A stretch of 64,000 nucleotides of DNA from Thermomonas paludicola (GCF_024498955.1 NZ_CP093311.1:2604001-2668000); one strand, 5' to 3'; positions 18,004-27,572 are shown, numbered from the stretch's first letter. The notes: generated by a model from the sequence alone, not told the origin. A program made the numbers and translations.

Positions 18004-19499
18004 CTATCGAGAAGTTCTTGGAGTCCCCTTGGGATACGCAGCACCCATTGTTCAGGGATGCCATTTTCAGCATCCATCGTGCACCAGAGTTTTCGACAGG
18101 AGAGGTCGTCCTATCCTCGTTGTATCGCGCATCCGGCTTTGAAGGGGTTTCGGAAGGTAAGGTAAAAAAGCATGGCGACGCGCTCAGCAAGGCCGCGGAC
18201 AAAGCGCGAAAAAAAGAAGGTGGCAAGGGTGAAATCCAGCCTGACACGTGGCGTACGGTCCTAGATCGCCTAGTGCAGAGTCCGAAGGTTGCGCAACAGT
18301 CCTCTAAGCGCTTCATGTCGCTTTCCCCTGTGGTGCCGGACGCCGCGTTGTATTCAGGCGCGGCACGATTGACTGGCAACCCATGGAATCCAGGCCAGTT
18401 GGTGAAGCGCATCATCCAACTAGGAGCCACCTCGGACGCAGATGCATCAAGGGTGTGGGTGGGCCTGCACGACGCCTTGGGCATTGGGGCAAATGACGAT
18501 GTCTGGGCGCGGTGGCTCCAGGAAGAATTCGAACTGCGCCGTCAGGGTGTGAACGGTTGGAAGCCTACCGACATGGCGCCCCTGGGCCTGTTTCCAAGCT
18601 CGGATAGAGCGGGCATCGAATACCCGGCAAAACAGTTCGTGGCGGATCTCGAAGGCATCATCGCCGCCAAGCCTTCGATGACTAGGCGGCAGTGGGTGAG
18701 CCTTCTGGAGGCCGTTCTCAGGATAGGAACCGTCAGTCACGTGCTTTGGATTTGCGACGTGAATGATCGCGTCTGGCGACTAGCGAGAAGCCTCGTTGAA
18801 TCAGATATAGCCAGCATCCCTGCCACCGATGCCGAGTTAGCTAAACAGTTGCTTGCCGTGGATAGCCGAATGCTTTCATTCGGGCATCCCGCCATACCCA
18901 TTTTGCGCGACTACGCGTCCAAGTACCTATCGGCCCGCCTTGGCTTGAACTGCATGTTGTGGGCGCTGGATGAAATGGGTGCCAAGGTCGCCAGGATGGA
19001 TTCGGTCGCCGGCGCCCGTTCTTTTCTGGAGGCAATCGAGGCAAACAAGGACAAGCTTCGCGCAGCAGGCGTGCTTGATTCCTACCATCAACTTCAGGAC
19101 CGGGAAGTGCGCACGATTGCCTGCAAGAAGGGCATTGGATCAAACCTCATGGAGTTCGCCCAGTACACTCTGGGGCAGCGCCAGACGATGGATGAGACAT
19201 TGCGTGGCTACGACCAAGGGTATTTCTTGCGTAAACGTGGCGAAGCACGGAACTCCCCGTGGGTTTTGGCGCTGGGTCCCGCCTCGGTGTTGGCCATGGC
19301 CCATTGCTGCCTGCATGAGGTGAAAGGCCCTCGTTCCGTCCAACGATTGGCGAAGCACCTCTCATCCTACGGGATCGAATTCGACCTGCATGGGTTGAAT
19401 GACAGTGACTTGGGCCGTCAATTGCGCATGCTTGGCTTGGTGCTTGATAGCCCAGATGCCGAAAGTGGCATGTTGCTGGTCCCCCCTTTTGCGATTTGA
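18000..19499 (+). CDS. Unrecognised 499-aa protein of the island operon (possible DptG counterpart)
   Basis: I do not recognise this family. The product is soluble, without signal peptide or membrane segment, and mostly predicted helical by composition. It has a basic, Lys-rich stretch at about 50-78 (VKKHGDALSKAADKARKK) and Trp-rich segments (DDVWARWLQEEFE, VSHVLWICDVNDRVWR). The C-terminal part (VQRLAKHLSSYGIEF, then LGRQLRMLGLVLDS) could be a winged-helix-like fold. It starts inside the stop of the ATPase gene (ATGA) and ends just before or overlapping the giant gene, so the three products are probably made together as a complex. By position it corresponds to DptG, the least characterised subunit of the Dpt restriction complex. 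Confidence 0.55.
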   Translation: MTIEKFLESPWDTQHPLFRDAIFSIHRAPEFSTGEVVLSSLYRASGFEGVSEGKVKKHGDALSKAADKARKKEGGKGEIQPDTWRTVLDRLVQSPKVAQQSSKRFMSLSPVVPDAALYSGAARLTGNPWNPGQLVKRIIQLGATSDADASRVWVGLHDALGIGANDDVWARWLQEEFELRRQGVNGWKPTDMAPLGLFPSSDRAGIEYPAKQFVADLEGIIAAKPSMTRRQWVSLLEAVLRIGTVSHVLWICDVNDRVWRLARSLVESDIASIPATDAELAKQLLAVDSRMLSFGHPAIPILRDYASKYLSARLGLNCMLWALDEMGAKVARMDSVAGARSFLEAIEANKDKLRAAGVLDSYHQLQDREVRTIACKKGIGSNLMEFAQYTLGQRQTMDETLRGYDQGYFLRKRGEARNSPWVLALGPASVLAMAHCCLHEVKGPRSVQRLAKHLSSYGIEFDLHGLNDSDLGRQLRMLGLVLDSPDAESGMLLVPPFAI

Positions 19500-19512
19500 T
19501 GTTGGTGCCGCC

Positions 19513-22500
19513 TTGAGCAAGCTTGCAAGTGAACTAGCCGCGTGGATCAACGGCCAAATGGCCAACGAGATCCTTTCCCTTCCAAGCGGAAGCAAGGAGT
19601 GCCGCGTGGTTTTTTGCGGCCCACCGCCGAGCATGCTCGCGGAGCTTTTCAAAGTTCTTGCTGGTGATGGCCGATTGCTATCGGCGAGCATGGCCGATGG
19701 CACGACGGTTTCATTTCCGGTCGTGGTCCAAGTCGATGAAGTGCCGGATACGGAGCCAGTTGCCCGCGTGGACCAATCCGGCTACAGCTTGTTCCATGGC
19801 TTGGCTAGTCTTCGCAACGACCCCAGGGCCGGCATCTTCCTCACTCTAGTTCCGCCCGGTGGGCAAGCAAGCGACACCCATGAATCCACTCGCAAATCGT
19901 TCGGCGTCGCGTCCGTCGTGAACGAAGGCGGGGCACCAATTTCAGCTTGGTGGGACGACCCGTTCATTCAATACCTCGTCGACGCAGGTCTCGGGACAGG
20001 CGACGACAAGCAATTGGAGCAGGCGAAGCGACTCGTCCACGAGGCCGTAGTTGCTGCAGATGCAGCCAAGCAGCACGAGGTAAGCAGGAGCGGGGCATGG
20101 GACATCCTCGCCCGCCTTTGGGAACTGCGCGATGCGGGCCAGCCATTGGATGCGCGTGTAAGCCTGGCGAGTGGATTCCCCCCTTCGAGCGACGGGCACA
20201 TCGATGTCACGCACAAGCTGTCCATCTTCAGCGCATTAGTCGACAAGTTTGAGCGCTCGAACCTGGGGTCTGGCGTGGAGCAATTGAAGGAACAGGCTCC
20301 TAAGGCCGGAGTTGATCCGACGCACCTGGACGCCTTCCTAGGGCAAGTGCGCCGCAAGTGCGACGTCGTGACGGCACTCAAGCGCTCCATGCCCTATTGC
20401 TACGCCCCTGACGAGACCATGCCGCCGCCCGGCTGGTGGGACGAGCTGACCGTCCAGAAATGGGAGCTATTGCTTGATGACGATACGACGGAGTCCTCTC
20501 CCGAGTTAACACTCACATGCACGAACCCATTGGCATTCCAGCTCAAGGGCTTCGTCCCCGTGGTCCGTAGCGCCGCGCGGCTTCAGGTCCAACTGCCGGA
20601 TGGGTTGGAGGGCGCGCGTGTACGGATTACTCGGGAGGCGCCAGGCGGCATGGCGAATCGTCGCACGTGGGACTTGCCAAGCGCAGGATCCATGGAGTTC
20701 GTCGACGACGCATTCCCCCTTCACAGGGTGCCAATCAAATACGTGGCCGAAGTCGTGGAATGCCAGGGTGTAAAGCTAGAGGACGTCAAGAAGGCTAGCT
20801 CTAAACTGATTTCACTTTCCGCTTGGGAGCCGGGATTGATCGTATGCTCCCGCACCGCGGCGAAGGGGAAGGTGCCAAAGCTGGTGTCGAACAAACCCAT
20901 CGACACGACCCTGGAGATGGCTGGCGCAGGACGGCACTACCTCGATGTTTACGCTCGGCCCGGCGTGGAAATTCTTTCCGGCGAAGCCACGGCGCATTGC
21001 GATGACGAGGAGCTGGAGCCGGCGAAGATTGGTCGCGTGGCCGACGACGAGTACGGCCTGGAAGTCGAGGCTGGCGGCGAGCGTCACTACCAGTTCGAGA
21101 TAATGCGTCCAGAAAACGCCAAGAAGGACGTGTTCCGAGTTTTCCTCGTCGCGGATGAGGCAACTGCGGAGGAATGCACGAGTTACTTCGAGTTCCATTT
21201 GGCGAGGAACTCCCGACGCGAGGGAGGCAAGCTTCCTCGCGCCGTGCATGCGAACAGCCAATCCCGCAGTGCACAACTACAGGGATGGATGCTGGAAGGA
21301 TCCCGCGTGGGCAGGTCGCATTACCCATTCGTGTTGGCACCAGACTATGCCAGCGAATGGCGTCGACGCGAATGGTCCTCGGTCGAGGATGTGATTTTCT
21401 CCTCGGCGAGGTTCCTCAGCGATCCCCGGCCTGGCATGGACGAGATGCAGCCGCCGGCCGCATTCATCGAATCAAGGCAATTGATCGCTGCCAAGGTTCG
21501 GGGCAAGGATGGAAACGATCTCGTTGAATCTGCCAACCTAGGCGAATGGCTGGTGACCGACAAGGAATTCGAGGAAGCAGTGGGCACATACGTCCGTGCC
21601 TATCTGGATTGGCTATCAGCCTCCCCGAAGGAAGCTTGCTGGTGCGACATCGGCCTAGTCATGGGGTTGGAATCGGATGGAGTAACGCTAGAGCAGGTTC
21701 CGAACGCGGTCATCGTCTCGCCATTGCATCCCATCCGATTCGCCTGGCAATGCCTTGCGCAACGAGCCATGTACCTCGCTTCGCGCAAGCGTCCATGCCC
21801 TGCCGCTAGCATCATGGATCCGGATTGCGTGCCTGACTCGATTGCATTGCCGCTACGCGATGCCACGGGCGGCACCAATGAGGTTGTCTACTTCTCAGTC
21901 GAATGCAGCTCGGACTACTGGGGCATCCTGTGGAACACGCAGCGTCTGGATCGATTGGCGAAGCTGGGCGTCTCCTCCCCCCTTGATCGGGAGATGGGCC
22001 TTCTGGTTGGTGGAATTTCCAGTGGGTTCAGTGCGTCTCAGGTCCACCGCGCCATGGATGACGTATGCGAGATGCTGGTGGCGAAACCGGTCATTGGCGT
22101 CCTTGTGTCCAGTGCAGCCGGCCAGAACAACGCATGCAACGATGGCCTCTTGTCCTGGGGGCGTGAGCATTTTTCAGCGGGCGCTATGCAAGGCAAGAAC
22201 GCCTCGGTGTTCGGCGCGAGCGAGATCCACGTGTTCGACGAGCGCAATGAGGATGCCCGCCCGGGCGACGCGGAGATCTCCAACTTGGCCGAGGACACGA
22301 ACAATGCCGTCCAATGGTACGGGGCGGCTGATTCCAGCATTTCGCACGATTTGGCCATCATCGCCCAATTGGAGACTTCCAATGCCAGTGCCCAGCCGAT
22401 CAGGCAGACTTCTCCGCTAGGCGTTGGTGGCCTTGTGCGTGTGCGCATCCGCGAGCAACAAGCTTCCGGGAATGGGCAGTTCTTGAGTGAATCACGCGTG

Positions 22501-25038
22501 GCCGGTCCTGCCCGAGTGACGGGTGATGGGCTTGCGGACAATACCGCGAAGGCCATTGCTGCCCTGGAGGGCATGTCCGACATCCCTAAAGGCTACGTGT
22601 TCGCACCGAGCATCAACGCGGTCAAGAAATCTCTGGACAAGGCTGAATTCGCCGCAGTCTCCTCGTCTGCCGTGGATCCAGCTTGCTTCCTCGGAAACTG
22701 GCTCGAAGGCACCTACCTCTGGGACTACGAGCTTCCCTCGTACTCGGGAAGGTCCGGCGACAGCAATGGCTATTACCTGCTCTCGCGCATCAAGCCCCTT
22801 GATCTGGAGACGATGAAGATCGTCCTGCAGCGCCTGCCGGGGTGTGGAGACCTCCCGCATACGGAGCTTTCCGCGATCGTGCAAGAAGTGGCGCGCAGGG
22901 GCATTCCAACCGTGCGCGGCCTATCGGCTGGCAACTCGGGAGCCACCGGCGACTTGGGCCTCTTCATCGCGACTCGGCTCATCCAAGACAGCTTCCGCTC
23001 CTCAGGTGGGCAGCATGGTTTGTTGGTCCCATGGGAGGAACACGATGAGGAGCAGCGAATTTCGCTCGTCATCCCAGTCGATCCATTCCAGCGCTACCTC
23101 GATGATCTAGCCAAGGCCAACGGGAAACTCAATTTGCATCGCCCCGACCTGATCGTGGTGGGGCTGGTCATCACCGACTCTTCCGTTCGATGCAAGTTGA
23201 CACCCGTCGAGGTGAAGAACCGGAGTGGCAACGCCCGGATGGCGCACAAGGACCGCCTCGCGGCGCTCGAGCAAGCCAAGTCGCTATCGGCATTGCTCAA
23301 TTCGCTTCGCGAGACATATACCGACGATCAGGAGATGTTGATCTGGCGCCTGGCCTACGAAAACTTGCTGTCTTCCATGATCGGCTACGGTTTCCGTGTC
23401 TACAGCCAGCATCTGGCGGAGGGCGGCAAGGCTGCCGCGTGGGCAGGGCTGCATTCGCGGGTAATGGAGGCCATCCTCAACTCGGAACTTGGCGTGGAGA
23501 TCGATGCGCGTGGACGTCTAATCGTCATCGATGGGACAACGAGTAGCGGCCCGAGCGATACCGACGGGGATTCCTTCAAGGAAACCATTGAGCTTTCCCA
23601 ATCCGATGCCAGCCTAATCGTCAGGGGAACTGCGGACGCGTTCTATCAATCAATGAAGGCTGCGCTCCATGACTGGCAGCTCATGCCCAGAGAGGTTGCA
23701 ACCACAACCGTGCCGATCGCGCCCGTGGCTGCACCCATGAAGCCAGAAGCACCATTCATCACGCCTCAGCCAGTGCAGCCCGCGGAAGAGCCTGTGGTAT
23801 CTGCATCGCCATCCGAAGCCGGTGCCAATACGGTTGCGCCTTATGACGACGAGCCTCAGGCAACCCAAGAGCCCTCCAAGGCCACAGCGCCGGTCAACGG
23901 ATCCGACCAAGTCGGGCTCATCCTCAGGGTCGGCGAAAACATCGACGCATTCCAAACGCGCGTGCGCCACCTCAACCTTGGCCAAACCTCGCTCAACCAA
24001 TTGAACATGGGCGTGGTGGGCGACCTTGGCACGGGCAAGACCCAGTTGTTGCAATCACTTGTCTTCCAGATCGCCACTGGCGCGGCAGGGAACCGTGGGG
24101 TTTCCCCGAACATACTGATCTTCGATTACAAGAAGGACTACAGCTCGGAAGAGTTCGTGAAGGCGACGGGCGCGCGCGTCATTCGCCCCCAGCACATCCC
24201 GCTCAACCTCTTCGACTTGTCCAATTCTTCCCAATCGATCAGCCCATGGCTGGATCGCTATCGCTTCTTCTCGGATGCCATCGAGAAGATTTACTCGGGC
24301 ATTGGCGCGGTCCAGCGCGAGAAGCTGAAGAATGCAATCAAGGAGGCCTACAAAGGGCGCGGCGAGAGCAACTACCCAACCATCTACGACGTATTCCAGA
24401 ACTACCAGCTTGCAGTGAAGGGAAGCCCGGATTCGATCACTGGCATTCTCAGCGACATGGTGGACATGGAGCTTTTCGCCAATGATCCGGCATCCATCGT
24501 CAGTCCTGGTGAGTTCCTCAAGGGTGTCGTAGTCATCGCGCTCAATGAGCTTGGCCCGGACGATAAGACCAAGAGCATGCTCGTGACGATCCTGTTGAAC
24601 GTTTTCTACGAGCACATGTTGAAGATTCCTAAGCGTCCTTTCCTAGGGGTTGATCGGAACATGCGCGTCGTCGATTCGATGTTGCTTGTCGACGAAGCAG
24701 ACAGCATCATGAAATACGAGTTCGATGTCCTTCGCAGGTTGCTCCTCCAGGGGCGCGAGTTCGGCGTTGGCGTGATCCTTGCGTCGCAGTATCTGAGCCA
24801 CTTCAAGGTCGGGGCAACCGACTATAGGGAGCCCCTCTTGACCTGGTTCCTGCACAAGGTTCCCAACCTAAAGCCGCAGGAACTGAGCGCGCTCGGCCTG
24901 AGCGAGCAGTCCTCGCTTCAGCAAATGGCAGAGCGAATCAAGTCGCTTAACGTCCATGAGTGCATGTACAAGACGCATGATGTTTCTGGCGAATTCATCG
25001 TGGGGGCGCCTTTCTACAAAAGGGGCGAATGGGGTTGA
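19513..25038 (+). CDS. Giant nuclease/HerA-FtsK ATPase fusion, DptH-like
   Basis: About 1841 aa. From a start at 19513, the first 1150 residues are unassigned. A PD-(D/E)XK-like signature follows: RPDLIVVG with Asp 1212, then LTPVEVKNRSG with Glu 1233 and Lys 1235. A Pro/Ala-rich linker (about 1390-1460) leads to a HerA/FtsK-type ATPase with Walker A GDLGTGKT (1503-1510), NILIFDYKKDY, and Walker B LLVDEADS (Asp 1727, Glu 1728) followed by LLLQGREFGVGVILASQYLS. This order matches DptH-type restriction ATPases, which translocate on and cut or nick DNA; the function here is inferred. The start is uncertain: TTG at 19513 clears the upstream stop, TTG at 19489 and ATG at 19399 overlap it, ATG at 19558 is later. 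It is the last gene of the island operon. Confidence 0.62.
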   Translation: MSKLASELAAWINGQMANEILSLPSGSKECRVVFCGPPPSMLAELFKVLAGDGRLLSASMADGTTVSFPVVVQVDEVPDTEPVARVDQSGYSLFHGLASLRNDPRAGIFLTLVPPGGQASDTHESTRKSFGVASVVNEGGAPISAWWDDPFIQYLVDAGLGTGDDKQLEQAKRLVHEAVVAADAAKQHEVSRSGAWDILARLWELRDAGQPLDARVSLASGFPPSSDGHIDVTHKLSIFSALVDKFERSNLGSGVEQLKEQAPKAGVDPTHLDAFLGQVRRKCDVVTALKRSMPYCYAPDETMPPPGWWDELTVQKWELLLDDDTTESSPELTLTCTNPLAFQLKGFVPVVRSAARLQVQLPDGLEGARVRITREAPGGMANRRTWDLPSAGSMEFVDDAFPLHRVPIKYVAEVVECQGVKLEDVKKASSKLISLSAWEPGLIVCSRTAAKGKVPKLVSNKPIDTTLEMAGAGRHYLDVYARPGVEILSGEATAHCDDEELEPAKIGRVADDEYGLEVEAGGERHYQFEIMRPENAKKDVFRVFLVADEATAEECTSYFEFHLARNSRREGGKLPRAVHANSQSRSAQLQGWMLEGSRVGRSHYPFVLAPDYASEWRRREWSSVEDVIFSSARFLSDPRPGMDEMQPPAAFIESRQLIAAKVRGKDGNDLVESANLGEWLVTDKEFEEAVGTYVRAYLDWLSASPKEACWCDIGLVMGLESDGVTLEQVPNAVIVSPLHPIRFAWQCLAQRAMYLASRKRPCPAASIMDPDCVPDSIALPLRDATGGTNEVVYFSVECSSDYWGILWNTQRLDRLAKLGVSSPLDREMGLLVGGISSGFSASQVHRAMDDVCEMLVAKPVIGVLVSSAAGQNNACNDGLLSWGREHFSAGAMQGKNASVFGASEIHVFDERNEDARPGDAEISNLAEDTNNAVQWYGAADSSISHDLAIIAQLETSNASAQPIRQTSPLGVGGLVRVRIREQQASGNGQFLSESRVAGPARVTGDGLADNTAKAIAALEGMSDIPKGYVFAPSINAVKKSLDKAEFAAVSSSAVDPACFLGNWLEGTYLWDYELPSYSGRSGDSNGYYLLSRIKPLDLETMKIVLQRLPGCGDLPHTELSAIVQEVARRGIPTVRGLSAGNSGATGDLGLFIATRLIQDSFRSSGGQHGLLVPWEEHDEEQRISLVIPVDPFQRYLDDLAKANGKLNLHRPDLIVVGLVITDSSVRCKLTPVEVKNRSGNARMAHKDRLAALEQAKSLSALLNSLRETYTDDQEMLIWRLAYENLLSSMIGYGFRVYSQHLAEGGKAAAWAGLHSRVMEAILNSELGVEIDARGRLIVIDGTTSSGPSDTDGDSFKETIELSQSDASLIVRGTADAFYQSMKAALHDWQLMPREVATTTVPIAPVAAPMKPEAPFITPQPVQPAEEPVVSASPSEAGANTVAPYDDEPQATQEPSKATAPVNGSDQVGLILRVGENIDAFQTRVRHLNLGQTSLNQLNMGVVGDLGTGKTQLLQSLVFQIATGAAGNRGVSPNILIFDYKKDYSSEEFVKATGARVIRPQHIPLNLFDLSNSSQSISPWLDRYRFFSDAIEKIYSGIGAVQREKLKNAIKEAYKGRGESNYPTIYDVFQNYQLAVKGSPDSITGILSDMVDMELFANDPASIVSPGEFLKGVVVIALNELGPDDKTKSMLVTILLNVFYEHMLKIPKRPFLGVDRNMRVVDSMLLVDEADSIMKYEFDVLRRLLLQGREFGVGVILASQYLSHFKVGATDYREPLLTWFLHKVPNLKPQELSALGLSEQSSLQQMAERIKSLNVHECMYKTHDVSGEFIVGAPFYKRGEWG

Positions 25039-25197
25039 AAACCAGATCCCATGACGCGCCCTATCACGCCAAGCGCGCCCCCATGGAGCTTTGCTAGAAG
25101 TGAGTCAGATTGTGAGTCAGGCCAGGTATTGAGATACAACAAGATCAAATAGAATCATGTAGTTGGCCCACCCATTTGGTTGCTGGTGGCCCATGCC
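25039..25197 (+). other. Right edge of the island with a short direct repeat
   Basis: This stretch between the giant gene and the core GGDEF-EAL gene is AT-richer than its right flank and holds no gene. Two 9-bp direct repeats, GTGAGTCAG, lie at 25100-25108 and 25112-25120. Near 25173 the sequence GTTGGCCCACCC resembles the tRNA 3' end GTGGGCCCACCA (10 of 12 bases), which might be a decayed attachment site. The match is weak and could be chance. Confidence 0.35.
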
Positions 25198-27045
25198 TCA
25201 CCCGCGCTGCCGCAGCCAGCTTGAAAATGCCGGTAGCGGCATCGGCCGGCCATAGAGGTAGCCCTGCGCGGCGTCGCAGCCTTCGCGCGCCAGGAAATCC
25301 CACTGCTGCGGCGTCTCCACGCCTTCGGCCAGGGTGCTGAGGCCCAGGCTGCGGCCCATCGCGATGACCGCGCGGCAGATCACGGCGTCGTTGGCATCGG
25401 TGTGGATGTCGTGGACGAACGACTTGTCGATCTTGATCTGGTCGATGGGCAGGCGCTTGACGTAGTTGAGCGAGGAATAGCCGGTGCCGAAATCATCCAG
25501 CGAAAAGCACACGCCCAGCTGCCGCAGCTCGTCCATGGTGGCAATGGCCTGCTCGATGTTGTCCAGCAGCATGCTTTCGGTGATTTCCATCTTGAGCCGC
25601 GCCGGCTCGATTCCGCTGGCCTGCAGCAGCGCGCGCACGTCCTGCACGAAGCCGGGCTGGTAGAACTGCCGCGCGCTGACGTTGACGGCCATGCTCAACG
25701 TGGCCATCACCGGGTCGTTCTGCCACGCGCCCAGGATGTTGCAGGCCTGCTCCAGCACCCAGTGGCCGATGCCGATGATGAGCCCGGTGTCCTCGGCCAG
25801 CGGGATGAAGTCCAGCGGCGGCACCATGCCGCGCTGCGGATGGTTCCAGCGAATCAGCGCTTCGACGCCCAGGCAGCGGCCCCCGGCATCGACTTGCGGC
25901 TGGAAGTGCAGCACCAGCTCGTCGCGCGCCTGCGCCACGCGCAACTCAAGCTCGAACGCCGCGCGCGCGCTGATGCCGGCCTGGATGGACGGATCGAAAT
26001 AACGCATCGCGTTGCGGCCGGCATCCTTGGCCTGGTACATGGCCTGGTCGGCGCGCTTGAGCAGTTCGCTGGCATCCGCCGTGCGCCCATCGAACAAGGC
26101 AATCCCGAGACTGGCGCTGCTCTGGTACGGCACGTCGTCCAGCACGCAGGGGCGGGCCAGTTCGGCCAGCACCTTCTCGCAGATCCTGCGCGCCTGGCCC
26201 ACTGCGGCCTCCGCCTCGGGGTCGAGCTGCTGCAGCAGCAGCACGAATTCATCGCCTCCCATCCGCGCCACCGTGTCGCTCTTGCGTACGATGGCGTCCA
26301 GCCGGCCAGCCATTTCAACCAGCAGGCGGTCGCCGATGTCGTGCCCGCGGGTGTCGTTGATGACCTTGAAGTGATCCAGGTCCAGGTACACCAGCGCGCC
26401 GTGCCCGCCACTGCGCTCGGTGGTTGCCATCGCCTGCTCCAGCCGGTCGTGCAGCAGGCGGCGGTTGGGCAGATGCGTGAGGGGATCGAAGTAGGCCAGG
26501 TCAAAGGCCTGCTGTTCGATCTGCTTGCGGTTGGTGATGTCGCGCCAGATGCAATACAACGCATCGCGCCCCTGCAGATCGATCCGGGCCAGGGTCACTT
26601 CCGCTGGAAAGCAGCTGCCGTCGGCGCGACGATGTTCCCATTCGAAGCGATGCACGCCCTCGCAAAACGCGCGCTTCATCATCTCGTCCGCTTTCTCGAA
26701 CGAGCTGCGCCCATCCGGCTGGTATTCCGGGGACAGCCGCGCCGGATGCTGCAGGATGTCTTCGCGACGCGCGTAGCCCAGGATGGCAAGCGCGGCCTGG
26801 TTGCAGTCGGTGAACTGACCTTCCTCGATCAGCCAGCACGGGTCGGGCGAGTTGTCGAACACGTCGCGGAAGCGCTTCTCGCTGTGATGAAGATGGAAGG
26901 TCCGCAGGCGTATCTGCTGCGCCAGCCGCGGCAACTCCTGCTCCATCAACGGCCGGATCTCGGCATCGGGCAAACGACCGATCTCATCCCGCAGCTCCAG
27001 CAAGCGATCCGCCAGCGGCGTTGCGATCGTCCGGTCATCCTTCAT
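25198..27045 (-). CDS. PAS-GGDEF-EAL cyclic-di-GMP protein
   Basis: A 615-aa signalling protein for cyclic-di-GMP. A PAS sensor domain covers about 55-180 (KRFRDVFDNSPDPCWLIEEG). A GGDEF domain follows with an intact GGDEF at 263-267 and RKSD five residues upstream, a usable inhibitory I-site. The EAL domain has EAL at 395-397, then MEITES, DDFGTGYSSLNYVKRLP and AEGVET, so the metal and catalytic residues for phosphodiesterase action appear present. Both synthesis and breakdown of c-di-GMP are thus possible. There is no membrane segment, so the PAS domain senses something cytoplasmic. The start at 27045 (MKDDRTIATP) is preferred over 27081. It is the first core gene after the island. Confidence 0.92.
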   Translation of the reverse strand: MKDDRTIATPLADRLLELRDEIGRLPDAEIRPLMEQELPRLAQQIRLRTFHLHHSEKRFRDVFDNSPDPCWLIEEGQFTDCNQAALAILGYARREDILQHPARLSPEYQPDGRSSFEKADEMMKRAFCEGVHRFEWEHRRADGSCFPAEVTLARIDLQGRDALYCIWRDITNRKQIEQQAFDLAYFDPLTHLPNRRLLHDRLEQAMATTERSGGHGALVYLDLDHFKVINDTRGHDIGDRLLVEMAGRLDAIVRKSDTVARMGGDEFVLLLQQLDPEAEAAVGQARRICEKVLAELARPCVLDDVPYQSSASLGIALFDGRTADASELLKRADQAMYQAKDAGRNAMRYFDPSIQAGISARAAFELELRVAQARDELVLHFQPQVDAGGRCLGVEALIRWNHPQRGMVPPLDFIPLAEDTGLIIGIGHWVLEQACNILGAWQNDPVMATLSMAVNVSARQFYQPGFVQDVRALLQASGIEPARLKMEITESMLLDNIEQAIATMDELRQLGVCFSLDDFGTGYSSLNYVKRLPIDQIKIDKSFVHDIHTDANDAVICRAVIAMGRSLGLSTLAEGVETPQQWDFLAREGCDAAQGYLYGRPMPLPAFSSWLRQRG

Positions 27046-27143
27046 GCATTCACCCAGCCTTGCCTGCGAGGAGCGCGCCAATGCCGCCTGCCAGCGGCAT
27101 TCCGCGGTGTCTTTCCACGTTTACGGCAGGCCCGGCCCGGACT

Positions 27144-27572
27144 TCAGCGCTTCAAGCCCAGCAGCAACACCCCGGATGCCACCAGCGCAAGCCCCAGCCA
27201 TTCCCGTGCGCCCGGCCGTTCGCCAAGAAATGCCACGGCGAATACCGCCACCAACAGCAGGCTGGACTTGTCCACCGCCGCCACCTGCGACGCATCGCCT
27301 GCCTGCAGCGCGCGGAAGTAGAACACCCAGGACGCGCCGGTGGCGAGCGCGGACAGGCCGAGGAACAGCCAGACGCGCGCCGACAGCTGGACCGGGTTGA
27401 CCCACTTGCCGGTGCCGGCCACGAACACGATCAGCACCAGCAGGATCATGGCGGTGCGAATCAGGGTGGCGTAATCGGAATTCACGCCGGCCAGGCCGAG
27501 CTTGGCAAAAATCGCGGTGAGCGCGGCGAACACCGCCGACAGCAGGGCCCAGGCAAACCATGTCTGCGTCAT
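27144..27572 (-). CDS. EamA/DMT-family small transporter
   Basis: A 142-aa inner-membrane protein with one EamA-type unit of four to five membrane helices, beginning MTQTWFAWALLSAVFAALTA. It ends with the second-half signature of such units (VAAVDKSSLLLVAVFAVAFL, then LGLALVASGVLLLG). Single-domain members of this drug/metabolite transporter superfamily act as dimers; the substrate is unknown. The start has GGAGGCG just upstream; the longer reading to 27692 is Arg-rich non-protein sequence. Confidence 0.82.
   Translation of the reverse strand: MTQTWFAWALLSAVFAALTAIFAKLGLAGVNSDYATLIRTAMILLVLIVFVAGTGKWVNPVQLSARVWLFLGLSALATGASWVFYFRALQAGDASQVAAVDKSSLLLVAVFAVAFLGERPGAREWLGLALVASGVLLLGLKR

Noticed and set aside
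25100..25120. CRISPR-like direct repeats
   Set aside because: Only two copies of a 9-bp repeat with a 3-bp spacer. No array anywhere in the window was seen.
25168..25195. Right-hand attachment site matching the tRNA 3' end
   Set aside because: Only 10 of 12 bases agree with the tRNA end and there is no long direct repeat, so it is not listed as an att site; it is only mentioned as a weak possibility.
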